A stretch of DNA of 64,000 bases. Source: an uncultured Verrucomicrobiota bacterium (lineage in GTDB: Bacteria > Verrucomicrobiota > Verrucomicrobiia > Opitutales > Opitutaceae). The stretch covers positions 1-64,000 of the forward strand of contig CAIRBK010000024.1 of assembly GCA_903876795.1 (NCBI GenBank), given 5' to 3'. Below, in pieces: positions 1 through 8,006 of the stretch. How positions within the stretch are numbered: the first letter of the stretch is position 1; each line of letters starts with the position of its first letter. A model generated the notes under the pieces. It searched no databases. It was not told where the DNA came from and was given only the letters and a program-made list of their open reading frames with translations. The position numbers and the translations under genes are program-made.

Positions 1-248
1 GTGCGACGGTAGTCGTTCCACTTGATGGCGGAGCCGCCGAGGGTGTAGTTGACGGTCAGGGCCGAGGCGGTGGAGCCGGAGCGGGTGAACGTGACCTGGG
101 CGTTGTCGGACGAGCCGATCACCGCGTAGGGATCCGTCGCGCTGACGGTGACCGTGGTTTGGGCCGAAGCGGTGGCGGCAAAACCGGCGGTGACGACGAG
201 GGAACTGGCCAATGCGAGCAGCCTGCGGAGACGAGGGAAGGGATTCAT
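1..248 (-). CDS. Secreted protein with signal peptide, C-terminus cut by window edge
   Basis: Only the first 82 codons are inside the window. The ATG at 248-246 opens a typical Sec signal peptide: a short basic start (MNPFPRLRRL), a hydrophobic core and an AxA-type end (ATASAQ). The mature part, from about residue 31, begins with beta-strand-like sequence (VTVSATDPYAVIG, then FTRSGSTASALTVNYTLGG) that resembles the start of a Calx-beta-like repeat, a fold common in large secreted or adhesive proteins. It lies downstream of the polysaccharide export genes on the same strand, separated by 174 bp. The product could be a matrix or surface protein, but the class cannot be settled from 82 residues. 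Confidence 0.7.
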   Translation of the reverse strand, partial: MNPFPRLRRLLALASSLVVTAGFAATASAQTTVTVSATDPYAVIGSSDNAQVTFTRSGSTASALTVNYTLGGSAIKWNDYRR

Positions 249-422
249 CCTTCCACTCTACGAAATCCCTCAGGTTGCAGATGTCGGCGCGGTGCCGATT
301 AAAGTGTCGGTGTTCGTCCGACAAAAAATTCAAACATGCCGCGCCGCTTTGTTTCGTTTCAGAGGAGAAGTCCGCTTGGCTGGTAAAAAACGTGTCAGGA
401 CGGGTCGTCGGCGAAACACAAC

Positions 423-1526
423 CTATGGCGAGCCGGTGGGCAGGTTGACGCCGACGGTGGCGCGGGAGTCGGAGTTGACGGCGGCCGCGCCCTCGTTGAC
501 ACCGACCGTCTGCACGAAGGTGCGGAGGATGAGGTCGACGTAGCGGTTGAGGGTGCGATAGGGGCTGTAGGGCACGTAGACGATGTCGCGTGGTTCCAAT
601 TCCACGTCGGGAGCGGCGCCCTTGAGGACGGCTTGATAGTCGATCACCGAGACGGTCGGCTGGCTGAGAGAGCCGCGCACGACGGCGACGTGGGAGAGGT
701 AGGCCTCGCGGGTCGGACCGCCGGCGCTGGCGATTGTCTGGATAAGCGTGAGGTGATCGCCGGAATAAACCGCGCCGGGTTGCGAGACCGCGCCGAGGAC
801 ATGGACGGTGCGCGCCGACGCCGACGGGACGTAAACGAAATCACCGGGCCGCAGGTAGATATTCTGGCTGAGATCGCCATCGCCGACGAGACGTTGGAAA
901 TCCACCGGGAGACGTTCGCCCCGGCGGAGCACGAACGCGCGGCGCAAGTCGGCCGACACGGAGCGGGGTCCCCGTGTGCCGTCGGTTTCGTCGGCGGCGG
1001 TGGGGCCGCCGGATTCGGCGATGGCCGCGAGCAGCGTGAGCGGGCCGGACATGGCAAGGATGCCGGGCTGGTTGACGTTGCCCAGGACCCAGACCCGTTT
1101 GCTGGCGACCTCGAGCAGGGTGATGGAGACATCGGGTTTTTCCCGGAGGAAGGACATGGATTTTTCAGCGATGAGCGCCCGGGTCTGCGCGAGTGTGAGG
1201 CCCCAGACATCGAGGCCGGGGAGCAAGTTGAAGTAGATTTTCCCGTCGGGACCGACCTCGGCCGTCGCGCGGCTGGCGGTGTCGCCGATAAACTCGATTT
1301 CGAGGCGGTCGCCGGGGCCGAGGGTGAATTCTTCGGTGGGTGTCTGGAGCAAGACGGGATCGAGGCGGGCGGATTCCGGGGTCGAGGCGGGCAGGCCGGA
1401 CAAGGGCGTCGGCGAGGCGGCCCGGGGCGGGGCGGAGCAACCGGCCAGGACAATCGAGAGCAGGGCGGCCATGCCGGTCAGGACAGGCCAGAAATCCGGC
1501 GTGAAGAAGGGGCGAGGGGAGTGCAT
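423..1526 (-). CDS. Polysaccharide export lipoprotein (Wza-like, Poly_export/SLBB)
   Basis: A 367-aa outer-membrane polysaccharide export protein. Residues 1-30 form a lipoprotein signal with lipobox LAGC, the lipidated Cys being residue 30. A Poly_export domain follows (TLGPGDRLEIEF, VGPDGKIYFNLLPG), then two SLBB-like segments (WVLGNVNQPG; VHVLGAVSQPGAV) and a C-terminal helix-like tail. Family members form the periplasm-spanning channel that takes polysaccharide across the outer membrane with a Wzc-type partner. The gene starts 12 bp after the fused Wzc/Wza gene and is probably co-transcribed with it. Its C-terminal half is clearly paralogous to the C-terminal domain of that neighbour (shared DLSQNI and DIVYV motifs). 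Confidence 0.9.
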   Translation of the reverse strand: MHSPRPFFTPDFWPVLTGMAALLSIVLAGCSAPPRAASPTPLSGLPASTPESARLDPVLLQTPTEEFTLGPGDRLEIEFIGDTASRATAEVGPDGKIYFNLLPGLDVWGLTLAQTRALIAEKSMSFLREKPDVSITLLEVASKRVWVLGNVNQPGILAMSGPLTLLAAIAESGGPTAADETDGTRGPRSVSADLRRAFVLRRGERLPVDFQRLVGDGDLSQNIYLRPGDFVYVPSASARTVHVLGAVSQPGAVYSGDHLTLIQTIASAGGPTREAYLSHVAVVRGSLSQPTVSVIDYQAVLKGAAPDVELEPRDIVYVPYSPYRTLNRYVDLILRTFVQTVGVNEGAAAVNSDSRATVGVNLPTGSP

Positions 1527-1538
1527 GGGGTATTGGTT

Positions 1539-4463
1539 TTAACGGCTGAAAACCGGGGTGACATCGAGGCCGGTCTTGGTGACCACGGCCGACTGCAGGA
1601 AGGCGGTGGCGGCGAGGTCGAGGAGATCCTCGGCTTTGAACCAAGGCCGGCTGCTAACGTAGACGATGTCCTTGGGCTGGAGCGCAAAGTCGGGGGACTT
1701 GGCGGCAAGGATGTCCGAGACGTTGATCACGAAGGTCTGCGGTTTTTTGAGCGAGCCGCGGATGACGAGCAGGCGTTTTTGCCAGGCGCGGTCGGAGAAC
1801 CCGCCGCGCACGGCCACGGCCTGGAGCACGCCGGCGTGAGGACCGTAGAGCAGGGGGCCGGGGGAGCGCACCTCGCCGAGCACAAAGACCTGCGCCTGTT
1901 CGCCCGGAGGGAAATAGAGGTAGTCGTCGGGCTCCAGGGCGATGTTCTGCGAGAGGTCGCCCTCGACGAAGAGCCGGTGCATATCCACGGGCAGGCGTTG
2001 ACCCTTGCGCGTGACGAAGCTGTTGGGCAAGTCGGCCTGGATGACCAGACTGCGGTCCACGACGCGAGTTTCCAGCCCCTGGGCCTGGGCCACGGCCTCG
2101 ACCAGGGTGGTCGGCCGGTTGAGGGGAAAGGCTCCGCGGCGGGTGACCGCGCCGAGCACATAGTAGCGCTTGCTCCGATACGCGGCGGGGCGGACGATCA
2201 CGTCGGGCGCGTTGCGGTATTTGGACAACTCGCGGTTCAGGGCGACGCGGAACTCGTCCACGGTGAGGCCGGCGGCCGGCACGTTTTCCGCCTCAAGGTA
2301 GCTTACTCGGCCGTCGGGACCGACCGGAACGGGCGGGGCGGTGTTGTCGATCGAGCGGCCGTAGACGCTCAGGTGAAGGAGGTCGCCGGGGCCGAGGGTG
2401 AGGTGCCGCTGCCAGTCGGCGCGGTTGGATGCGTCGGGCACGGAGAAGACCGACTCGGCGACCGGAGACGGGGCGCCCTCGACGGACTGGGCCGAGGCGG
2501 TGGCGCCCATCAGGCCGAGGGAGGCGGCGAGCACGGCGGAGCGGCGACCAAACCAGCGGGCGAAGAGGGGATGGCCGGCTTTGCCCGGCCGGCGGTTGAG
2601 GACGGCGCCGGCCAGATGGCAGCGGGCGTTGCGCAGGGTTTCGAGGTGTTCCAGCGCCTCGGCGGCCCGGGTGCGGCCGCTCTCGGCGAGCCAGACCACG
2701 TTGGGCATCTTCTCGGCGAGGAGGGCGGTCTCCGGGTCCGACATCGGCGGCAGATCGACCAGGATGACGATGTTGTCGATGGAGCGCCAGGAGTGCAGGG
2801 CGCGTTGCCATTGGCGGCGTTTTTCCAGGTCCCAGATCCAGCCGCCCGGCAGAGGGAGGTTTTCGGAGGGCCAGCGACCCGGTTCGGCACGTCGTTCAAG
2901 CAGGTGGCCGGGGTTGGCCACGACCATGGCGGTGAACTCAGGGGAACCCCAAGAGGGCCGGGTTATGGCGGTGGATTTGGAGTCGGTTTCGGCGTCGTCG
3001 CCGTCTGTCGAGATCACGGAGCCGTCGGCGGAGATGGTCAGCACGGTGAAGCCGCATTGGCGTGCGCAGCCGGCGAGCAGATTGATCCAGGTGGAGCGGC
3101 CCTCGCCCGAGCCTGCCGACGTGAAGCCGCACACGAGCCCCTGGTCCGGGGTGGTGACGAGGCGGTGGCGGAGAGCGGTCCAGGTGCGGAACGCCCAATG
3201 GGCCCGGCCGGCCGGGGTGAGGGCGTCGATGTCGCCCAGTTCGCCGACGAGCGGCAGGCCGGTGACGCGGGCCAGGTCGGAGCCCGTCTTCATCCGGTCG
3301 TCAAACAACTCGCATAGAACCGCCACTGTCATCGCCGCCATCGCGCCGAGAATACCGGCGGCGCAGGCGAGCACGCTGATGATCGTGCGCCGGTGGGCGC
3401 CGACCACGTTTTGGTGGGAGGCGGCTCCCATCAGGTGGAGGTAGCCGGGAGGGGCGTCGAGGAAGGGTTGCAGTGCGCGCTGCCGGGCGACGAGGCTTGC
3501 GTGGCGGCTTTCGAGGGAGGTGAGGGAGAGGACAAGGGCATCGTAACCGGTGCTCTGGTTGATGACGGGCTTCTCGGCGGGTATGCCGACGATGGCGCGG
3601 GTCACCTCGTTGGCAGTGGCGCCATCGGTCGGAGTCATCGTCTCGCGGAGCTGGGTCTCCAGCAGGGCCAGGCGCGTCTTTTGCTCGCGCACGAGCGGGT
3701 GCAGGTCGGTGTAGCGAGTCTGCAATTCGTCGAGTTGATCGCGGGCGGTCTGGATGCGGTCGTAGATACGGGCTGCGGTCGGGCTGTTTATTTGTTGGAT
3801 GACGGTCGAGGTGTCCGGCGCGGGCGAGGGTGGCGGTGTAATCGGGGGCAGGTCGCGCTGTTCCTCGATTTCAGCGAGGCGGAGCTTCACGCGGGCGCGG
3901 TCGGCCTCATTGTCGGCCAGTTGCCGCGTCAGGGAGAAAGCCGCCGCAGCCGCCTCGGCTTGCTGCAAGTCCCGGGTGAAGCCGGCGGCCTGCTCGCCGG
4001 CCAGGTTGGCGAGCGCGAGGGCGTCCTCGGGGGTTTCACCGGTGGCGGTCAGCGTGATAAGGGTGCTGTTGCGGTCCATGGTGAGCTTGATGCGTTTGCC
4101 CAGCTCGACGGCCGCAAGGGGAGGGTTCATCCGGGCTCCGGTCTGCTGCAACGCCTCCGGGGAGGAGATCATTCCGAAGAGCATCCCGGTGTCCAACGGC
4201 TGCGGACGGTAGTCTTCATTGGCCAGGGGTGAGTCGAGGCGGCTCAACTGAACCGAGACCGTGTGCCCGGGGCGGATGAGAGCGGCGGCGGCGACCAGGC
4301 CGATCACGGCGCTGGCCAGGGAGAAAAAAACGATCCAGCGCCAGCGGGCGAGAACTGCGCCCACGATGGGGAGAAAGGCGGCGGCACCGTTCGGAGCGGT
4401 GTTGACGGCCGGCGCGGGGAAACGGCGTTTGTCCGAGGGTGTGGCGTCGTTGTTTTCGTTCAT
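1539..4463 (-). CDS. Fused Wzz/Wzc-like chain-length protein, kinase-like domain and Wza-like export domain
   Basis: A 974-aa protein from the ATG at 4463; an in-frame ATG at 4514 would add 17 residues, and neither start has a clear Shine-Dalgarno. In order it has a membrane segment at about 43-63, a periplasmic Wzz region with coiled-coil stretches, a second membrane segment at about 361-384, and a BY-kinase-like cytoplasmic domain with a Walker A-like loop (SGEGRST, Arg456 where Lys is expected) and Walker B-like VILVDLPP. A signal-peptide-like segment (RRSAVLAASLG ending ATASAQ, Gln659) leads into a Wza-like Poly_export/SLBB domain to the end. Wzc and Wza are normally separate polypeptides of one export machine. 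The kinase may be inactive, and no C-terminal Tyr cluster is present. Confidence 0.88.
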   Translation of the reverse strand: MNENNDATPSDKRRFPAPAVNTAPNGAAAFLPIVGAVLARWRWIVFFSLASAVIGLVAAAALIRPGHTVSVQLSRLDSPLANEDYRPQPLDTGMLFGMISSPEALQQTGARMNPPLAAVELGKRIKLTMDRNSTLITLTATGETPEDALALANLAGEQAAGFTRDLQQAEAAAAAFSLTRQLADNEADRARVKLRLAEIEEQRDLPPITPPPSPAPDTSTVIQQINSPTAARIYDRIQTARDQLDELQTRYTDLHPLVREQKTRLALLETQLRETMTPTDGATANEVTRAIVGIPAEKPVINQSTGYDALVLSLTSLESRHASLVARQRALQPFLDAPPGYLHLMGAASHQNVVGAHRRTIISVLACAAGILGAMAAMTVAVLCELFDDRMKTGSDLARVTGLPLVGELGDIDALTPAGRAHWAFRTWTALRHRLVTTPDQGLVCGFTSAGSGEGRSTWINLLAGCARQCGFTVLTISADGSVISTDGDDAETDSKSTAITRPSWGSPEFTAMVVANPGHLLERRAEPGRWPSENLPLPGGWIWDLEKRRQWQRALHSWRSIDNIVILVDLPPMSDPETALLAEKMPNVVWLAESGRTRAAEALEHLETLRNARCHLAGAVLNRRPGKAGHPLFARWFGRRSAVLAASLGLMGATASAQSVEGAPSPVAESVFSVPDASNRADWQRHLTLGPGDLLHLSVYGRSIDNTAPPVPVGPDGRVSYLEAENVPAAGLTVDEFRVALNRELSKYRNAPDVIVRPAAYRSKRYYVLGAVTRRGAFPLNRPTTLVEAVAQAQGLETRVVDRSLVIQADLPNSFVTRKGQRLPVDMHRLFVEGDLSQNIALEPDDYLYFPPGEQAQVFVLGEVRSPGPLLYGPHAGVLQAVAVRGGFSDRAWQKRLLVIRGSLKKPQTFVINVSDILAAKSPDFALQPKDIVYVSSRPWFKAEDLLDLAATAFLQSAVVTKTGLDVTPVFSR

Positions 4464-4591
4464 GGCGGGCGTGCGGGGTTTGGTAAAAAAGAAGGGATTG
4501 TCGAGGGCGCCCACTGTAGGGGCCGAAGGACGCAGCGATAAGTGGGTGCCAACCTACCGAATGGCAGGGTCCCGCAGCGGGGGGGCGCGGT

Positions 4592-5032
4592 TTACGGCGA
4601 GAAATGGTTGATCTGGAGCCATTCGACGAGGCGCTTGGCCATGTCGGTGAGCGCATCGAGATTACATGGTTTCACGAGGTAGGCGTGGGCGCCCAGATCG
4701 TAGGCGCGCTCGATATCCTCCGAGCGCATGGAACCGCTCAGGATGTAAACGGGCAGGCGCCGCAGCGAGGGTGGCTGGGTTTGCAGCCAGGCGAGCACGT
4801 CGAAGCCGCTTTTGCGCAGCATGGTCAAGTCGAGCAGCAGCACGGTGGGAAGGGGGAAGCGGTTTCGGTCCGCGTAGATGCCGTCGCCCCGCAGGTAGGC
4901 CATCGCCTCCTCGCCGTCGCGGGCGATCTCAAGCGGGCGGGAAAAGCCGGCGTGGCGAAAGGCGATCCTTATGAGATTCACGTCCGCCTCGCTGTCCTCG
5001 GCGATGAGCACGACGGGTTCCTGGGTGTTCAC
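4592..5032 (-). CDS. Single-domain response regulator (Rcp1-like receiver)
   Basis: A 146-aa stand-alone receiver domain. The acidic pocket (AEDSEAD, Glu12/Asp13), phospho-acceptor Asp68 in LLLDLTM, Ser99 in YILSGS and Lys121 in LVKP are all in place, so it should accept phosphate. The insert between the first strand and the phospho-site (LRGDGIYADRNRFPLP) is typical of the Rcp1 type that partners with phytochrome-like kinases. There is no output domain, so it probably acts by protein contact or as a phosphate relay. Its ATG overlaps the stop of the kinase gene at 5029-6198 by 4 nt, indicating translational coupling and a cognate pair. Confidence 0.92.
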   Translation of the reverse strand: MNTQEPVVLIAEDSEADVNLIRIAFRHAGFSRPLEIARDGEEAMAYLRGDGIYADRNRFPLPTVLLLDLTMLRKSGFDVLAWLQTQPPSLRRLPVYILSGSMRSEDIERAYDLGAHAYLVKPCNLDALTDMAKRLVEWLQINHFSP

Positions 5033-6198
5033 GCGGGGCGCTTTCCGGAGGCGGGGCGGGCGAGTTCTATCCAGAAGCGGCTTCCGCTGCCGGGCTCGGA
5101 GACGAGACCGACTCGGCCGCCCATGCGCAGCATGCCCTTCTGCACCACGGCGAGACCGATGCCGGTGCCCACATAGGCGGTGGTGTGCAGGCGTTTGAAC
5201 ACGCCGAAGATCTGGTCGTGAAATTCAGGGGGGATGCCGATGCCGTTGTCTTCGACCCAGAGACGCACCACGTTGTCCGGCCGCTCCTCGGCCCGGATGC
5301 GGACACGCGGCGGCTCCTTTCCGACGAACTTCACGGCGTTGCCCACGAGGTGGGAAATCACCTGCCGGAGCGTGGCCGGATGGGCCAGCACCTCCGGGAA
5401 AGGGGGGACGACCTCCAGGACGGCCCCGCTCGCCGAGATCTGCTCTTCGCAGGCTCCGAGCGCATTGCGCACGGCGGTTTCGAGGCTCACGGGTCCGAGA
5501 TCCATTTTCTCCTGGGTTACCCGGCTGAAGGCCAGCAGGTCGGCGAGCAGGTGGTCCATGGTCCGGGCGGCCGAGTCGATGAAGCCGGCGTATTCGCGCC
5601 CGCGTCCTCCGAGGCCCTGGGCGTGTTCCTCGAGCAGAAGCCTGGAAAAACCCTGCATGGTGCGAAGCGGCGCCTTTAAGTCATGGGCGATCGAATACAC
5701 GAAGGTCTCCAGTTGGGCGTTGCTGAGCCTCAGTTCGGCCGTGCGCAGTTGCACGGTGGTTTCCAGTTCGATTGTGTAGCGTGCCAGCTCCTCGCGGGTG
5801 CGGCGGGACTCGGAGTCGGCCTGCTTGCGCGAGGTGATGTCGCGCAGGCCCAATTGAATGACGCGGCGGCCCTCCTCCTCGCGCAGGCCGCCGACGATCT
5901 CGACCTCTATCAGGCGCCCGTCCTTGGCCAGGAGGGGGAGATGCTCGCAGCGGATGTGACCGGATCGAAGCAGTTCTGCGAAGGCCGTGCGGGCGGAGGC
6001 GGCGTTATCGGGGGGGCCCAGCGCATCAAAGGTCCTGCCGATGATTTCTCCGGCTTCGAGCCCGATCCAGCGGAGAAGCCGCGGATTGGCGTCGGTGATG
6101 CGGCGCGTGTCCGCGTCCAGTATCAGGATACCGTCTTCGGCGCAGTCGAAGAGCCGCCGGTAGCGGGACTCTTCAGGCAAGGGTGGGGCCGATATCAT
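5029..6198 (-). CDS. PAS-domain sensor histidine kinase
   Basis: A 389-aa cytoplasmic histidine kinase with no membrane segment. A PAS domain spans about residues 10-125 (FDCAEDGILILDAD, then IQLGLRDITSRKQ), followed by a short coiled coil. The HisKA H-box has His172 (YSIAHDLKAPLRTMQGF), and the HATPase domain has DNGIGIP and GTGIGLAVVQ boxes. The SIAHDLKAPLR style is that of phytochrome-type kinases, which pair with Rcp1-like receivers such as the overlapping downstream gene. The signal sensed by the PAS domain is unknown. Its position inside the exopolysaccharide gene run suggests control of polymer production. Confidence 0.92.
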   Translation of the reverse strand: MISAPPLPEESRYRRLFDCAEDGILILDADTRRITDANPRLLRWIGLEAGEIIGRTFDALGPPDNAASARTAFAELLRSGHIRCEHLPLLAKDGRLIEVEIVGGLREEEGRRVIQLGLRDITSRKQADSESRRTREELARYTIELETTVQLRTAELRLSNAQLETFVYSIAHDLKAPLRTMQGFSRLLLEEHAQGLGGRGREYAGFIDSAARTMDHLLADLLAFSRVTQEKMDLGPVSLETAVRNALGACEEQISASGAVLEVVPPFPEVLAHPATLRQVISHLVGNAVKFVGKEPPRVRIRAEERPDNVVRLWVEDNGIGIPPEFHDQIFGVFKRLHTTAYVGTGIGLAVVQKGMLRMGGRVGLVSEPGSGSRFWIELARPASGKRPA

Positions 6199-6279
6199 GG
6201 GCGTGGAAGGGCGGAGGGCCCGCGCCCAAGATAGGCCCGGCGCCCAAAGACGTCAGTGGGGTCGGAGCCCCAAGCCGGG

Positions 6280-6909
6280 TCACCCGACCAGCTTGTTTTG
6301 GATCGCGTAGTGGGTGAGTTCCGAGTTGTTGCGCAGCCCGGTTTTTTCGATGATGCGCGTGCGGTAGGTGCTCACGGTTTTCACGCTGAGCGAGAGTTCG
6401 CGGGCGATTTCGCCAACCGTCTTGCCCGACGCGATCAGGCGGAGCACGAGGAACTCCCGGTCCGAGAGACGCTCATGGGGGGAACTCTGCACGTCCATCG
6501 CGAGGTAGGAGGCCATTTTTTCCGCCAGCGCGGGGCTTACATAACGGCCACCGGACACGACTTTTTTCACGGCACCGACAAGTTCGGCGGGGGCGCTTTC
6601 CTTGGTCATGTAGCCGGAGGCGCCGATTTTGAGCATCCGCACGGCAAACTGGTCCTCGGGGTGCATGCTCAGCATGAGGACGGGCAGTTTGGGGCGGGTC
6701 TTTTTGATGGCCTTGAGCACGTCGAGGCCGTTCTGGCCCGGCATGGTGATGTCGAGCACGAGCACGTCCCACGGTTCCTTCCAGGCGAGGTCGATGGCTT
6801 GCTGTCCGGTGCACGCCTCGCCGAACACGGCCTGTTTGAACTCGGCGGCCAGAACCTGTTTGAGCCCCTGGCGAACGACGGAGTGGTCGTCGGCGATGAG
6901 GATTCTCAC
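6280..6909 (-). CDS. LuxR/NarL-family response regulator
   Basis: A 209-aa two-domain regulator starting at GTG 6909-6907; the reading frame stays open upstream, but homology begins at VRILIADDHS. The receiver has paired acidic residues ADD, the phospho-Asp in VLVLDITMPG, Ser in MLSMHP and Lys in YMTKES. The C-terminal LuxR-type HTH spans the last ~65 residues (LSDREFLVLRLIASGKT, IARELSLSVKTVSTYRTRI). Its GTG overlaps the stop of the receiver-kinase gene at 6906-8006 by 4 nt, so the two are almost certainly cognate. It probably activates or represses nearby polysaccharide genes, but no target site could be assigned. Confidence 0.92.
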   Translation of the reverse strand: MRILIADDHSVVRQGLKQVLAAEFKQAVFGEACTGQQAIDLAWKEPWDVLVLDITMPGQNGLDVLKAIKKTRPKLPVLMLSMHPEDQFAVRMLKIGASGYMTKESAPAELVGAVKKVVSGGRYVSPALAEKMASYLAMDVQSSPHERLSDREFLVLRLIASGKTVGEIARELSLSVKTVSTYRTRIIEKTGLRNNSELTHYAIQNKLVG

Positions 6910-8006
6910 GGGGTCCTCCCCGGGAGCGGCTCCGCCGAGGCGAGCGGGATGCCGACCGTCACCGTCGTGCCGAGGCCGGGGCGGCCGGCGAAGACGACCT
7001 CGCCGAGCAGGAGGGCGGCGCGCTCGCGGATGCCGATCAGCCCGATCGATTTGTCGCCGGCGACCTCCGCTTCGGAGATGCCGCGACCGTTGTCGGTGAC
7101 CCTGAGCACCAGACGTTCGTTTTCGACGCCGAGAAAAACCTCCACCCGGGAGGCCGATGCGTGGCGGATGATGTTGGTGAGGATTTCCTGAAATATGCGG
7201 AAAAACGTGGTCGTGAAACGTTGGTTCCAGAGGGTGTCCGCCACCGTGGTTGTGGTTGCGCAGACGATGCCGGTCTTCTGTTGAAACTCCTGGGCCTGCC
7301 ATTCGATGGCCGCAGCCAGGCCGAGGTTGTCGAGGATGCCGGGGCGCAGTTCGGTGGAGATGCGACGCACGGTCTGGATGGTGGCGTCGATGCAGTCGGA
7401 CAAGGCGTGGGCGCGGCCGCGCAGCCCACGCGAATGCTTGGGCAGCCGCGAGATCAGCGAGGCGACGTCGAGCTTGAGACCGGTGAGGGCCTGGCCGAGT
7501 TCGTCGTGAACCTGGCGGGAGATGCGGATGCGCTCCTCTTCGCGCACATGCTGGAGATAGGCGCTGAGGGCGCGGAGCTGTTCGTTGGATTGCTGGAGTT
7601 TTTTTTCGGCGGCGCAGCGTTCGCGGCGCTCGGCGGTCTCGCGCAACGCCCGCCGGACGGAGGGACCGAGCCGGGCGAGGTGTTTTTTGAGCACGTAGTC
7701 GGTCGCGCCGATCTTGAGGGTTTCGATGGCCACGTCCTCGCCGAGGGTGCCGGTCAAGAAAATGAACGGGATGTCGGGAGCCAGGCACTGGGCGATACGG
7801 AGGGCGTCGATGCCGTCGAAGGCGGGCAGGCTGTAGTCGGACAGCACGAGATCGGGCGTGTGTGCGGCGAGTTCCTGCTCGAAATCGCGCCGGGTTTCGA
7901 CCCGTTGTGCGTCGAACTTCAAGCCGGAGGCGGTCAACGCGTGTTTCGCGAGTTCGGCGTGGGCCGGGTTGTCCTCCAGCATGAGGATGCGCAGAAGTTC
8001 GTTCAT
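6906..8006 (-). CDS. Receiver-HisKA_3 hybrid histidine kinase
   Basis: A 366-aa protein in which an N-terminal CheY-like receiver (LRILMLEDNPAHAEL, DLVLSDYSLPAFDG, KIGATDYVLKK) precedes a NarL-type kinase. The HisKA_3 dimerisation helix contains EERIRISRQVHDELGQAL with the phospho-His in QVHDE, and the ATPase domain shows FRIFQEILTNIIRHA and VTDNGRGI. With the receiver first and no membrane segment, it is likely regulated by phosphorylation from another kinase rather than by an external ligand. Its stop overlaps the GTG of the LuxR regulator, and its ATG overlaps the stop of the GT4 gene upstream, placing it inside the polysaccharide operon. Confidence 0.92.
   Translation of the reverse strand: MNELLRILMLEDNPAHAELAKHALTASGLKFDAQRVETRRDFEQELAAHTPDLVLSDYSLPAFDGIDALRIAQCLAPDIPFIFLTGTLGEDVAIETLKIGATDYVLKKHLARLGPSVRRALRETAERRERCAAEKKLQQSNEQLRALSAYLQHVREEERIRISRQVHDELGQALTGLKLDVASLISRLPKHSRGLRGRAHALSDCIDATIQTVRRISTELRPGILDNLGLAAAIEWQAQEFQQKTGIVCATTTTVADTLWNQRFTTTFFRIFQEILTNIIRHASASRVEVFLGVENERLVLRVTDNGRGISEAEVAGDKSIGLIGIRERAALLLGEVVFAGRPGLGTTVTVGIPLASAEPLPGRTP

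Noticed and set aside
300-345. TGTCGG/CCGACA hairpin followed by As as a terminator after the Wza gene
   Set aside because: The A-run is on the wrong side: on the minus strand the Ts precede the stem rather than follow it.
633-3317. Very long open frame on the plus strand (894 codons)
   Set aside because: It is the antisense shadow of the two export genes. Its composition is low-complexity Gly/Ala/Asp/Arg and no family pattern is visible, while the minus strand reads clear Wza and Wzc domains.
4520-4560. TTGGCAC on the minus strand before the Wzc/Wza fusion as a sigma-54 promoter
   Set aside because: The -12 GC dinucleotide is missing at the required distance.
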